DNA of 64,000 nt from assembly GCA_964559125.1 (NCBI GenBank), contig CAZLGW010000016.1, positions 1 through 64,000 on the forward strand. The letters run 5' to 3'. Position 1 is the first letter of the stretch. Every line of letters starts with the position of its first letter. The notes below the pieces were generated by a model, which was not told the origin of the DNA, ran no database searches, and was given only the letters and a program-made list of their open reading frames with translations. A program made the position numbers and the translations under genes. This document shows positions 17,827 to 26,533 of the stretch, in pieces. This DNA is from Ravibacter sp964559125. GTDB taxonomy: Bacteria > Bacteroidota > Bacteroidia > Cytophagales > Spirosomataceae.

Positions 17827-19248
17827 TTAATTGATGAGAATACTTGCATAGCTGATGGTATCCTGTTCACCTTCCCGGATCCCGATCATGTCCAGCCAGG
17901 CAGATGCCCCGCAACCGGCGCGTTCATTGGCAGTCTGGAAACTGGTAAACGGTTTTTTAAACGGAACAACGACAGAACTGCCGATACGGCCGTCTTTACC
18001 GATTTCCGTGATACGGTTTTCAGAGATTTTACTACCGTCGGCCCGGCTGCCGCTTATATAGTATACTACAAATAGTCTTCCGTCGGGTGTGGCCTGGAAC
18101 CGGGCCGTTACGGGCGCCAGGGTTTCAGCGTCTCCCTCTTTACTGTTCAGCACCGTAATCCTGCGCTGTATCTTACCATCTGCCACAATCGCACAGTGAA
18201 TGGCCTGCTCCTGTTTTTCATCCGGGAAAAACTTCCCGTGGAGCCGCTCGTCAATGGCTTTTTCGGTCCACAAAAGGTAGACCCTTCCATCCGGCGAAAG
18301 CCACATGTCCTGGTTACGGATATACCCTGCTGTCTTATCCCGGTTGGCAATCTCGATCCAGGAATGGAATTTCCCTTTTGTAATATCGTCCGACCAGCAG
18401 AAAAACAACCGCCGGAAAACATAATCCCACTGAGATCCTGTCACCGCCAGCTTATGGGCCTTCCATTCTTCTACCGGCTCCACCACATCGGCTGTTGCAA
18501 AAAAGAAAACCTTCCTATCCCTGACGGCCACATTACTATAGCACAGGCGTAGCGGCACTTCCTTTCCTGCGTAGGTTTCGAGGGGCCATTTTATGGCATC
18601 GCTGGCTACCCAGCGTCCGTGCCTGTCGCGGAAGCTCCATTCGGCATGGTGATACATATAATTCTGAAAGAAGATCATCTCCTGCCCCTGCCGGTCTACT
18701 GCAAAAGCCCTGTAGGAATGATCGTTAAACCCGGGATTCGTCTTCCACTCGGGAATAAGGCGTTCATAGGAGTGATGCAGGTTCTTCCGGTCGAAACTGA
18801 GGATTTCAGGTTGGGTAAGACAGTATTCCGTACAGGAATCAGCCAGTTTGGGGTTGGCCGTCAGCAGGATCCTGTCCTGGTCCCGGACAGCCAGCGATGC
18901 CGGCTCCCGGGTCAGGTTGACCAGGTCTCTGGCCTCCAGCTTCCATCCTGACCGATAGCGCCTGAACAGCATCCACCGGCAGTTGCTCAGCCCTTTTACA
19001 CTGGTGTCGGTTTCAAGACCGCAGGCATATACATCGTCCCCTACCCTTACAACGGTTGTCATGCCGTTTCCCCACATAGGCCCGGCCCCGTTGTTTGCGG
19101 GTACATACCGGTAAATATTTTCTTCGCTTTCCAGCCTTACACTGAATCCATCGGCTGCACCGGCAACCGGGCCTGCCAGCAGCTTCTTCCCGGCAATTAT
19201 TCCCGCCGTAGCCAATCCGTATTTAAAGAAGTCCCTCCTCCTGATCAT
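17827..19248 (-). CDS. Tat-exported beta-propeller protein of unknown specificity
   Basis: A 473-residue protein with a twin-arginine leader (MIRRRDFFKYGLATAGIIAG). The mature part shows propeller-like blades and BNR-like signatures without a full Asp-box series: MLFRRYRSGWKLEARDLV, FRDRHGRWVASDAIKWPLE and MWLSPDGRVYLLWTEKAID. Some propeller proteins of this shape are polysaccharide lyases for uronate-containing polymers, but no catalytic residues could be fixed. It sits 60 bases before the PcRGLX-like lyase, and a promoter-like element (19313-19360) shared with locus D precedes it, so it may start a sub-operon within locus B. Confidence 0.65.
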   Translation of the reverse strand: MIRRRDFFKYGLATAGIIAGKKLLAGPVAGAADGFSVRLESEENIYRYVPANNGAGPMWGNGMTTVVRVGDDVYACGLETDTSVKGLSNCRWMLFRRYRSGWKLEARDLVNLTREPASLAVRDQDRILLTANPKLADSCTEYCLTQPEILSFDRKNLHHSYERLIPEWKTNPGFNDHSYRAFAVDRQGQEMIFFQNYMYHHAEWSFRDRHGRWVASDAIKWPLETYAGKEVPLRLCYSNVAVRDRKVFFFATADVVEPVEEWKAHKLAVTGSQWDYVFRRLFFCWSDDITKGKFHSWIEIANRDKTAGYIRNQDMWLSPDGRVYLLWTEKAIDERLHGKFFPDEKQEQAIHCAIVADGKIQRRITVLNSKEGDAETLAPVTARFQATPDGRLFVVYYISGSRADGSKISENRITEIGKDGRIGSSVVVPFKKPFTSFQTANERAGCGASAWLDMIGIREGEQDTISYASILIN

Positions 19249-19312
19249 TTTGCGAGTTGCAGGATGTAATTTGATAGTTTAATACCGCAGGATTGCCATA
19301 CATGGCAGTCGG

Positions 19313-19360
19313 TAGGTTTACAAACTATAAGTCGGATGAGGGCAAAACTTACCCTTTTTT
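19313..19360 (-). promoter_or_regulatory. Promoter-like element shared with locus D
   Basis: These 48 bases match 55270-55317 at 37 of 48 positions with no gap, although both lie in non-coding gaps between unrelated genes. On the minus strand each has TTG (here 19345-19343), a 20-base spacer containing ATCCG and CTTATA, and then TRTAAACC (here 19322-19315). Each lies 54-65 bases ahead of the chosen start codon. It is probably a promoter with a common regulator site. Confidence 0.55.
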
Positions 19361-19385
19361 ACTTCTTATCCCGCAACAATACAGA

Positions 19386-20702
19386 CTACCGGCTTTTCTT
19401 AAGTTCAAATGAGTCAATGAGTTTTCCATCCGCCGTAAAGGCCTCATAACGTAACGACGGGCCATCAATATGAATCGCCTGAAAGAGTTGCGTATGTTCC
19501 AGACTGACAAGTAATTTCGCGTCGTAACTTTCCCATAGCTTTTCTGATGCATCGTACATTTTACCTCCCGCTACTGACACGACACAAACAGTTCCCGATT
19601 GATTGAAACTTTTCCCCGAACCGGTCGCCTTGCCACGGGTATATATATGGTCATGACCGGTTAAAACAACATCAACCTGATGCTTGTCTATAACATGCTT
19701 CCATAATGAGCGAAGCTGCGCATTGTCGCGTTCCCTGGCACCGGAAAATACCGGGTGGTGAAAAGTAAGGATTTTCCACCTGCAGGGAGTGTTGGCTAGT
19801 ATGCTGTCCAGCCACGGCACCTGTTCCTCAAGAAACTCGTTCGAATTCAGCGCAACCACCAGTGCCTCCTTCTGATAGTTAAAATAATAGGACGACCCTT
19901 TCATCTGCTCCGGCCCGTTTTTCGGTAGGTTGAACTGGTATTTCCACTGATAAGATAAATAGCGCGTGTTTTCTGTCGTGTCAAGCTTATCCAGCACCTG
20001 GTATTCGTGATTGCCGGGTATCGGTACGCCGGGAATAGTAGCGTGTAGCCAGCCTCCCGCCGTAAACCATTCATGCCAGTGGTCGTCATCATGAGCAGAG
20101 CCGACGAGATCTCCGGCATGTATAATAAAACGTGCCTGAGGCACCTTTATCACTGCACTGCGGATAGCCCTGGACCACAAATCCCTGATATAGCTTTGGG
20201 CATCCCCGAGATACAGAAAGGAAAACGGTTTGGGCTTATCGCTTGCGGTCCTGAACTGAAACCACTCGCTCCAATATTTCCCGCTCCCTACCCGATATGC
20301 ATATAACGTGTCAGGCAACAGCTCACCAATTTCCGCCTGATGATACCGTGCTTTGATACCGGCAACCGGAATGTGAGTAGCGTCCATGAGATAGCTCGTG
20401 GCTGGAAAACGCAATCCGCTCTCCCAAAACTTCGGCGACCCCGAAGCCAGCGCTATTTCTACATAAGCGTGGGTTATTTCTTCATGAGTTCTCCAACTGA
20501 TCGAAGCGGTAGCAGAAGGATCTTCCGTACAATTCAGCATGATGCGATCAGGCATTACAGTGGGTTTATTCCAATCTGACGGATAACCGGGCTTACCATA
20601 GTCTCCGATGGGGACCTGTCCGTGGCAGTCTTTATATTCAACCACAAGACAGAAAACTGATAAGCAGATACTTATTAAGAAATCTTTACAAAAAAAATTC
20701 AT
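19386..20702 (-). CDS. Purple acid phosphatase-like metallophosphoesterase
   Basis: A 438-residue exported protein. The signal sequence (residues about 8-28) is followed by an Fn3-like N-terminal domain (about 50-152) and a metallophosphatase domain. All five metal-binding blocks of purple acid phosphatases are visible: GDAQSY (166-171), GDLV (197-200), GNHE (230-233), FHHP (314-317) and GHDHIY (349-354). The expected activity is hydrolysis of phosphomonoesters in the periplasm. Its start is 1 base after the stop of the preceding gene, so the two are coupled. Why a carbohydrate locus needs it is unclear; removing phosphate from the glycan or a nucleotide sugar is a guess. Confidence 0.9.
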   Translation of the reverse strand: MNFFCKDFLISICLSVFCLVVEYKDCHGQVPIGDYGKPGYPSDWNKPTVMPDRIMLNCTEDPSATASISWRTHEEITHAYVEIALASGSPKFWESGLRFPATSYLMDATHIPVAGIKARYHQAEIGELLPDTLYAYRVGSGKYWSEWFQFRTASDKPKPFSFLYLGDAQSYIRDLWSRAIRSAVIKVPQARFIIHAGDLVGSAHDDDHWHEWFTAGGWLHATIPGVPIPGNHEYQVLDKLDTTENTRYLSYQWKYQFNLPKNGPEQMKGSSYYFNYQKEALVVALNSNEFLEEQVPWLDSILANTPCRWKILTFHHPVFSGARERDNAQLRSLWKHVIDKHQVDVVLTGHDHIYTRGKATGSGKSFNQSGTVCVVSVAGGKMYDASEKLWESYDAKLLVSLEHTQLFQAIHIDGPSLRYEAFTADGKLIDSFELKKSR

Positions 20703-20703
20703 T

Positions 20704-21954
20704 TTATTTTATTGGTGTTTTCTTCATTTCTTTTACCTTCCAGAGTGTATTCGTTGCTCTATCGATCCTGCTAAGGTCTGAAATTCTGATCCTGAGTACT
20801 TCTACGGTCTGTTTAGCGCCGGAAAAAGCGATAAACAGGCAGCCGTTATTCTCCATTACATGCGGATAGTCCACGTGCCTGCCTCCTATAAGGTAAATCA
20901 TGGTATGGAAGCTTATACCGTCGTCACTTATTGAAATGGTCAGCGGATCCCGCTTATGCGGATCAGGGTTAGAGACGAGCACATATCTTCCGTCGCGCAT
21001 ACGCAATCCGCTGAACTTGGAAGTCGCATCGGGGAAATTGGTCTTCTGCGGCGTAGTCCAGGTCCTTCCCATATTTTCCGAGAAGGAGCGATATAAAAAA
21101 CCGCTCTCCTGATTATCTCTGAAAAGAGCCTGCAATGTCCCGTCCGGCAGTACCCACCAGTAAGGTTCCTCCGCTACAAATTCCTTTTTCTTGTCGTAAC
21201 CTGCTATTTTAAATGATTCCCAGCTTTGATAGGATTCTTTACCTCCGACAAGAAAGTAAACATGCCGACGATGATCTCTCCGCGACATCATCCATTCGCC
21301 CGACGGTATTTTCTGAGGGGGGAAGTTATTCAAGGCATCATCATACACCAGTCCCGCATGTGCCCAGTTATCCGATCGGGCGGATGCAAGCTCAAATGCA
21401 TGTAGTTGAAGTCCTTCACCGGAAAAACCGGGAGCATGGTATCTGCTGGCCAGCGCAAGCAATTTACCCTCATACAACCAAAACCCCCTGGCAATCCAGC
21501 CAAAGCCTTTGTCCGGTATCGTCGTAAGTTCTTTCGGCTTTTCCCACTTCAATCCGTTTTTGCTGGTTGAGAAATAAACCCTTTGACCTGCCTGGTCATG
21601 TTTTGGGACGACATTGGCATGCTTTTCAGGAGAGGTGATGGGGAGGCCCGGGCCGTCGCTCCACATAATCCAATACCTGTTGCGATAGTAAATCAGGTAG
21701 TTGTGCTGGTTTATGCGGTGTCCTCCTAACGGGCGCACATCATTTACAACGACATGCCTGAGCGGAACTTTAGGAAGCTGGTCAAATCGGATAGTATGAG
21801 TGTTTTCCGGCACCCATGCTTCCGACAACATAGGCCTAATCTGGTCTGAGCCGGGAGCCTCCTCATTGATATTTTGATCCTGGGCCGTTACGGTCCCGCA
21901 AGAAGTAATAAGACCCGACGCTACGGGGATCAGAAGCGCAAATAGTCTTTTCAT
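20704..21954 (-). CDS. Sialidase-superfamily beta-propeller lipoprotein
   Basis: A 416-residue protein with a lipobox (GLITSCG, Cys 19), so it is membrane-anchored. Asp-box-like turns appear at VYFSTSKNGLKWEKP, SENMGRTWTTPQ (the classical Asp replaced by Asn) and ISISDDGISFH, as in six-bladed exo-sialidase-type propellers. The arginine triad of true sialidases cannot be confirmed; RPLGGHRINQHN near 75-85 supplies candidate arginines. Many proteins annotated this way act on other glycans. It is translationally close (1-base gap) to the phosphatase that follows. Confidence 0.72.
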   Translation of the reverse strand: MKRLFALLIPVASGLITSCGTVTAQDQNINEEAPGSDQIRPMLSEAWVPENTHTIRFDQLPKVPLRHVVVNDVRPLGGHRINQHNYLIYYRNRYWIMWSDGPGLPITSPEKHANVVPKHDQAGQRVYFSTSKNGLKWEKPKELTTIPDKGFGWIARGFWLYEGKLLALASRYHAPGFSGEGLQLHAFELASARSDNWAHAGLVYDDALNNFPPQKIPSGEWMMSRRDHRRHVYFLVGGKESYQSWESFKIAGYDKKKEFVAEEPYWWVLPDGTLQALFRDNQESGFLYRSFSENMGRTWTTPQKTNFPDATSKFSGLRMRDGRYVLVSNPDPHKRDPLTISISDDGISFHTMIYLIGGRHVDYPHVMENNGCLFIAFSGAKQTVEVLRIRISDLSRIDRATNTLWKVKEMKKTPIK

Positions 21955-21963
21955 AACCGTTAT

Positions 21964-23367
21964 TTACAAAGATTGACGGCTTGGATGGGGCTGAATGTCC
22001 GTCAGATCGGCAATACGTACCGGCAGTCCGGACCGGATACTTTTACGAGCCGCCACACCGACCAGTACAGACATGATGCCATCTCTTAGCCCCGCCGCAT
22101 GTCCAAGCGGATCGTCGGCGTGCGGATCCCTGAAAATCTTGTTATGCAATCTTCGATCGCCGCCGCCATGCCCGCTACGTTCACTTAACACATCCACAAC
22201 CTGGTATTCCTCCCAATTCTTATAGAGGATCATCGGCTCGCGTAGCACATTTTCATTTTTCTGCTGGCTCATTTCCAGCGAATGCAGGTCTTTCTGCGAA
22301 GCTCTTTTCTCGTCAAGCCACGGGATACCCACCCAGGCTTCAATGCGTCCGTCCTTTCCGTTGAACGCGATCCTCCAGCCCTCAAAAGGCGAATAGGTCG
22401 TGAGCGAATAATTGACCACCGTTTGATTGGCATACCGGATCTGGGCCGACATTTTATCATAAATATCTATTTCCTCCCTGTAAACACATGAATCCCTTAT
22501 ATATCCGTCGTACTTCTCGTTAGCGACATAAAGATTCATGTAATGCTCGTCTTCGGTTATATCGTAATAGTAGGCGCATTCACTTTTGTGCGGACAAACA
22601 CGACAATTCCTGCCCCGGAAAGGGCCGTTCTTCCCAAAGTATTCCAGAGCGCCGTATGCAAAGACCTCCTCGGGGTCAGAATCCAGCCACCAGTTGAGCA
22701 AATCGAAATGATGAGTCGCTTTATGTACCCATAGCGACCCGCTCTCTTTCATTAACCCATGCCATCTTCTGAAATAGGCCGAACCATGATGGACATTTAA
22801 ATACCAGTGAAAATCCACGGAAGCGATTTTACCGATCGTACGCAGATGCAGGAGCTCTTTTATTTTTGTCATATAGGGTCCCCAGCGGTAGTTAAATCCC
22901 ACAATCAATTTTTTAGACGACTTCTTTTCTGCGTCACGGATCGCCTGCGCCTTGTTCTCGTCGATCGTCAGGGGCTTTTCAGTCAGTACATCACAATCCG
23001 ATTGCAGCCCTTTGATGATGTATTCATGATGAACCGAATCTTTGGTCGTAACAATCAAAAGATCCAGCTTGGATTCTTTCAACATGGCATCGAAATCTGT
23101 AAATAGCGGACAGTCTACGCCGATAAACTTTCTGGCGAACTCCATACGTCCCTTATTGATATCACATAAGCCCACATATTCCACTATATCCGCATAATGA
23201 TCTACTATGCGTTTCCCCCAGAAACCGATACCACGCGAGCCTGTTCCTACCATGGCGATCCGGATCTTTCTTCCCGGACCCAGGCTTTCGCCAGGTGCTA
23301 TGGCAGTGCCTGCGATCATGCAACTGACCGCTTGTAAAAATGTTCTTCTTGAGAATCTGTTTTCCAT
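21964..23367 (-). CDS. Tat-exported Gfo/Idh/MocA-family oxidoreductase with Cys cluster
   Basis: A 467-residue protein counted from ATG 23367. The frame also opens at ATG 23406, which would overlap the upstream gene. A twin-arginine leader (SRRTFLQAV) precedes a Rossmann NAD(P) domain (IRIAMVGTGSRGIG, 36-48) with the EKPLT block at 130-134 and KATHHFD (217-222, likely catalytic His). Four cysteines at 255, 258, 264 and 294 (CRVCPHKSEC, then DSCVY) could bind a metal. Exported members bring their nucleotide with them, as in glucose-fructose oxidoreductase or GH109, and either oxidise sugars or hydrolyse glycosides. It follows an isomerase-like gene by 17 bases. Confidence 0.88.
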   Translation of the reverse strand: MENRFSRRTFLQAVSCMIAGTAIAPGESLGPGRKIRIAMVGTGSRGIGFWGKRIVDHYADIVEYVGLCDINKGRMEFARKFIGVDCPLFTDFDAMLKESKLDLLIVTTKDSVHHEYIIKGLQSDCDVLTEKPLTIDENKAQAIRDAEKKSSKKLIVGFNYRWGPYMTKIKELLHLRTIGKIASVDFHWYLNVHHGSAYFRRWHGLMKESGSLWVHKATHHFDLLNWWLDSDPEEVFAYGALEYFGKNGPFRGRNCRVCPHKSECAYYYDITEDEHYMNLYVANEKYDGYIRDSCVYREEIDIYDKMSAQIRYANQTVVNYSLTTYSPFEGWRIAFNGKDGRIEAWVGIPWLDEKRASQKDLHSLEMSQQKNENVLREPMILYKNWEEYQVVDVLSERSGHGGGDRRLHNKIFRDPHADDPLGHAAGLRDGIMSVLVGVAARKSIRSGLPVRIADLTDIQPHPSRQSL

Positions 23368-23384
23368 TTTATTATTAGTTGGTT

Positions 23385-24269
23385 TCAAACTTCCCGGTTC
23401 AGCCATCCGATTCCTTCCGCTATTTCCCGGCTACTTTTTGCGTTGTCCTGCTCTATAAATGCGTGCTTCACACCTGAAATGTCCGCATACCTGTAAATGC
23501 GCTTAAAGTCCAGGATCCCTTTACCGACTACGCACGGCTTGTTATTGACACCGGAAAAATCCTTTACATGCCACAGTGGGAATCGATGGGGATATTGCCG
23601 AAACAAATCCACGGGGTCTACCCCCGCCATCACTGCCCATCCCAGGTCAAGCTGCATATAAATTTCAGATGGCTTGGTGTTATTCATAATGTATTCAAAA
23701 GCTGTGGTGTCCCCCACCCTTTCGAATTCCCGTTTATGATTATGGTAGGCAAAACGTATGTGCATTTTTCCAGCCTCTTCCGCTGTCCTGACGAATAGCT
23801 CGGTTGTAGCCTTGATTTCATCCGGAGTACCTACCGCCGATCCGGCGCAGACAACCCATTCGCAGCGTGCTTCGGCCAGTTCATCCAGGATTTGGGGAAG
23901 ATGATCTCGCAGATTTCGCCTGTTGGCCTTGGAAGAGGATAGTTTTTCCTCTCGTGGTATACCAGTGATATGGGCACCGATCCATCTCATTCCCAAATCT
24001 TCAATTATGCGTGCCAGTTCCCCGGATCTGTACCCATAGTAAAACCCCTGGTCGCCGGAAGCAGTTTCGAGCTCCTGCACACCTATTGCGGCCAGCTCTT
24101 TGAGTATTTGCAGTACGTCCGCGTCCGGAGCAGTCAGTTGATCCTGCAGCGAATATAATTGCAGCCCTACCGGTATCTTTTCCCCGGAGGCAGACGGAAA
24201 ACGTTCTGCCCTGACCCGTTCCAGGAAGCCGAGCACAGGAAGAGTTGCCAGAAAACCTCTTCTTTTCAT
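23385..24269 (-). CDS. Exported sugar phosphate isomerase/epimerase-like TIM barrel
   Basis: Counted from ATG 24269 this is a 294-residue protein. The frame runs to a TTG at 24305, inside the previous gene, and is rejected. A short Arg-Arg leader (MKRRGFLATLPVLGFLE) suggests export. The body is a xylose-isomerase-like (AP endonuclease 2) barrel with metal-site blocks FAYHNHKREFERV, MQLDLGWAVMAGVDP, LWHVKDFSG and AFIEQDNA. These Glu/Asp/His residues match the family's divalent metal site. The role is isomerisation, epimerisation or dehydration of a sugar, often beside a Gfo/Idh oxidoreductase, as here. Confidence 0.88.
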   Translation of the reverse strand: MKRRGFLATLPVLGFLERVRAERFPSASGEKIPVGLQLYSLQDQLTAPDADVLQILKELAAIGVQELETASGDQGFYYGYRSGELARIIEDLGMRWIGAHITGIPREEKLSSSKANRRNLRDHLPQILDELAEARCEWVVCAGSAVGTPDEIKATTELFVRTAEEAGKMHIRFAYHNHKREFERVGDTTAFEYIMNNTKPSEIYMQLDLGWAVMAGVDPVDLFRQYPHRFPLWHVKDFSGVNNKPCVVGKGILDFKRIYRYADISGVKHAFIEQDNAKSSREIAEGIGWLNREV

Positions 24270-24288
24270 ATAGAAAGCATCATTTGTA

Positions 24289-26487
24289 TTATTGAGGTAA
24301 AGCAAAAGCTACATAGGAGTCGCCCGACTTGCTGCCTATCTTCCCGCCTCCACAGGCAATTACGATATACTGCCTGCCGTTGACCGAGTAAGTTGCCGGA
24401 GTAGCGTAGCCGGCAGCAGGAAGGGAAGCTTTCCATAACGTTTCTCCTGTACGCTTGTCAAATGCCCGGATTTTCTCATCTTTTGTAGCAGCTATAAACA
24501 CCAGTCCTCCTTTAGTAACCAGCGGGCCGCCATAGTTTTCGGTTCCGGTAGGTGGTATTCCCTTAAGCGTGAGTTCGTCATATTCTCCCAGCGGTACCTT
24601 CCAGATCAACTTCCCGGTGTTCAGACTAACGGCATTAAGCGTTCCCCAGGGAGGCTTAATACCGGGGTAACCATGGGGGTCCAGAAAGCGATCATATCCC
24701 TGATGCTTGTACGGCACTTGTAAGCCTTTCGTACTGAAGCTGTTGCCGGCATCGGCCCGATTCTTCTCTCGGCTCTCCGGCAATTTGTCAGGCAGTTTTA
24801 AAATGTATGCGACCAGTGCATCTGTTTCATCACGGGAAAGATGGCTGAATCCCGGCATCATGTTTCTCCCTCTCGTTATTATTTTTCTGATTTCGTTTTC
24901 GTTATAGCGTTTGCCTATATCCAGCAGGGAAGGGAAAGAGGGCGCCTTGCCTTTAAGATCAGTCCCGTGACATTCGGCACAGTTACTAACGTACAATCCA
25001 AAACCAATCCCTTTTCCTGAGCGATCGTTCCGGATACCTGAAGGGTAGTCCTCCATCACCTGCATCCATGGTAGTTCGGTACTGTTGATATACAAAATCT
25101 GAGTTTCAACATCTACTGCGGCGCCACCCCATTCTCCCCCTCCGTCATATCCCGGGAAAATCCAGGCCCCTTCTTTACTCGGCGGGCTGAACATCTCCCT
25201 GTTTTTAATTTTATGATATATTTCCATCAAACCAGGGTAGGTTTCCGGAAAAAGATCGTTTACGTCTTCCTGATTGAATTGCTGGCGGGCAAACGGTTCA
25301 GGCAGTAAGGGAATAGGTTGGGTAGGCCAGGGAGCCTCGTTGGGAAGCGCTCCGTCTATACGCACCGGCCGCTCCTCTATCTGGAAAACCGGTTTTCCAG
25401 TAACCCTGTCAAAAACGAAGATATAGCCATGTTTTGTCACTTGGGCGACTGCATCTATTTCTTTTCCGTCTTTGAAAATGGTCACCAGGTTTGGGTTTGC
25501 CGGCAGGTCCCGGTCCCAGAGGTCATGATGAACTATCTGAAAGTGCCACAGGTAGTCGCCCGTTTCAGCGTTCAGGGCAATCAATGAGTTGGCAAAAAGA
25601 TTCTGACCTTTTCTGAAAGCGCCGTAAAAGTCGGGGGTAGCCGAACCCGTCGGAACGTATACGACCCCCCGGCGCTCATCCAGGGAAAGTCCGGCCCAAC
25701 TGTTAGCGCCACCCGTAAATTCCCATGCCTGCGGATCCTCCCACGAATCGTATCCGGGTTCTCCGGGATGAGGGATCGTATGGAAGATCCAGCGTCGCTT
25801 CCCGGTTCTCGCATCATAGGCTCTGACATGACCCGGAGCGGCGCCGAGGGACTCCTTCACCTTAGTGCCCATAATCAACAGGTCTTTGTAAATCACACCG
25901 GGGGACGTACTTCCTACAAATACCTTCTTATCAATTGCAGCATCGAGGTCCTGTGCCAGATCGATATAACCATGATGCCCGAAATCAGCAACGGGATGGC
26001 CATTTTTTGCATCTACGGCATAAACACGATGCCCTGTTCCGTAAAAAATCCGTTCGTCGTCCGAACGTTCGTCCTTCCAATAGACCACTCCGCGGATAAT
26101 ATTGTAAAAAGACATTTCCTGTCCTTCGTCTGTCTCTTTGACAAGCGCCGGATCGAACAGCCATATTTTTTCTCCTGTCGCGGCATTGAGCGCAAACAGC
26201 TTAGATTTCGGACTGGTACCATACAGAATACCGTTTACAATAATCGGGTTGCACTGTATCTGGCTCCGGTTGTTGGTATCCTTGTCTCCGGTGTTAAAGA
26301 TCCACGCGATTTCCAGCGCGGCCACATTGTCTGCATTTATTTGTGTAACGGACGAGTACCTGTTCCCTTCCCTGGTACCGGCATAATAGTTCCAGGAATC
26401 GTAATCGGGTGAGCTATTCCGGCAGGATAGCGTACTCAAAGTTAGCAGTATACAGATACTGCCGATTGTTTTTCTGTTTGTCATCAT
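24289..26487 (-). CDS. PQQ-dependent dehydrogenase lipoprotein with inserted cytochrome c domain
   Basis: A 732-residue lipoprotein (LSTLSC, Cys 22). Residues 30-490 and 575-732 form the eight-bladed quinoprotein propeller, with tryptophan-docking repeats such as SPKSKLFALNAATGEKIWLFD and LIALNAETGDYLWHFQ. A cytochrome c domain is inserted at about 495-570: CAECH at 503-507 binds haem and a methionine in MMPGF (543-547) is the likely sixth ligand. This is the layout of soluble or lipid-anchored pyrroloquinoline quinone glucose-type dehydrogenases. It should oxidise a sugar or alcohol in the periplasm and pass electrons through its own haem to the respiratory chain. It lies between a pectate lyase and an isomerase-like gene. 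Confidence 0.9.
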   Translation of the reverse strand: MMTNRKTIGSICILLTLSTLSCRNSSPDYDSWNYYAGTREGNRYSSVTQINADNVAALEIAWIFNTGDKDTNNRSQIQCNPIIVNGILYGTSPKSKLFALNAATGEKIWLFDPALVKETDEGQEMSFYNIIRGVVYWKDERSDDERIFYGTGHRVYAVDAKNGHPVADFGHHGYIDLAQDLDAAIDKKVFVGSTSPGVIYKDLLIMGTKVKESLGAAPGHVRAYDARTGKRRWIFHTIPHPGEPGYDSWEDPQAWEFTGGANSWAGLSLDERRGVVYVPTGSATPDFYGAFRKGQNLFANSLIALNAETGDYLWHFQIVHHDLWDRDLPANPNLVTIFKDGKEIDAVAQVTKHGYIFVFDRVTGKPVFQIEERPVRIDGALPNEAPWPTQPIPLLPEPFARQQFNQEDVNDLFPETYPGLMEIYHKIKNREMFSPPSKEGAWIFPGYDGGGEWGGAAVDVETQILYINSTELPWMQVMEDYPSGIRNDRSGKGIGFGLYVSNCAECHGTDLKGKAPSFPSLLDIGKRYNENEIRKIITRGRNMMPGFSHLSRDETDALVAYILKLPDKLPESREKNRADAGNSFSTKGLQVPYKHQGYDRFLDPHGYPGIKPPWGTLNAVSLNTGKLIWKVPLGEYDELTLKGIPPTGTENYGGPLVTKGGLVFIAATKDEKIRAFDKRTGETLWKASLPAAGYATPATYSVNGRQYIVIACGGGKIGSKSGDSYVAFALPQ

Positions 26488-26533
26488 TTTATTTTTATCC
26501 CTGGGAAGGATTGTATAAGAAACCTCTCACTTT

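Noticed and set aside
20704..21954. Confirmed exo-alpha-sialidase
   Set aside because: Only imperfect Asp-boxes are visible and the arginine triad cannot be placed, so only the superfamily is claimed.
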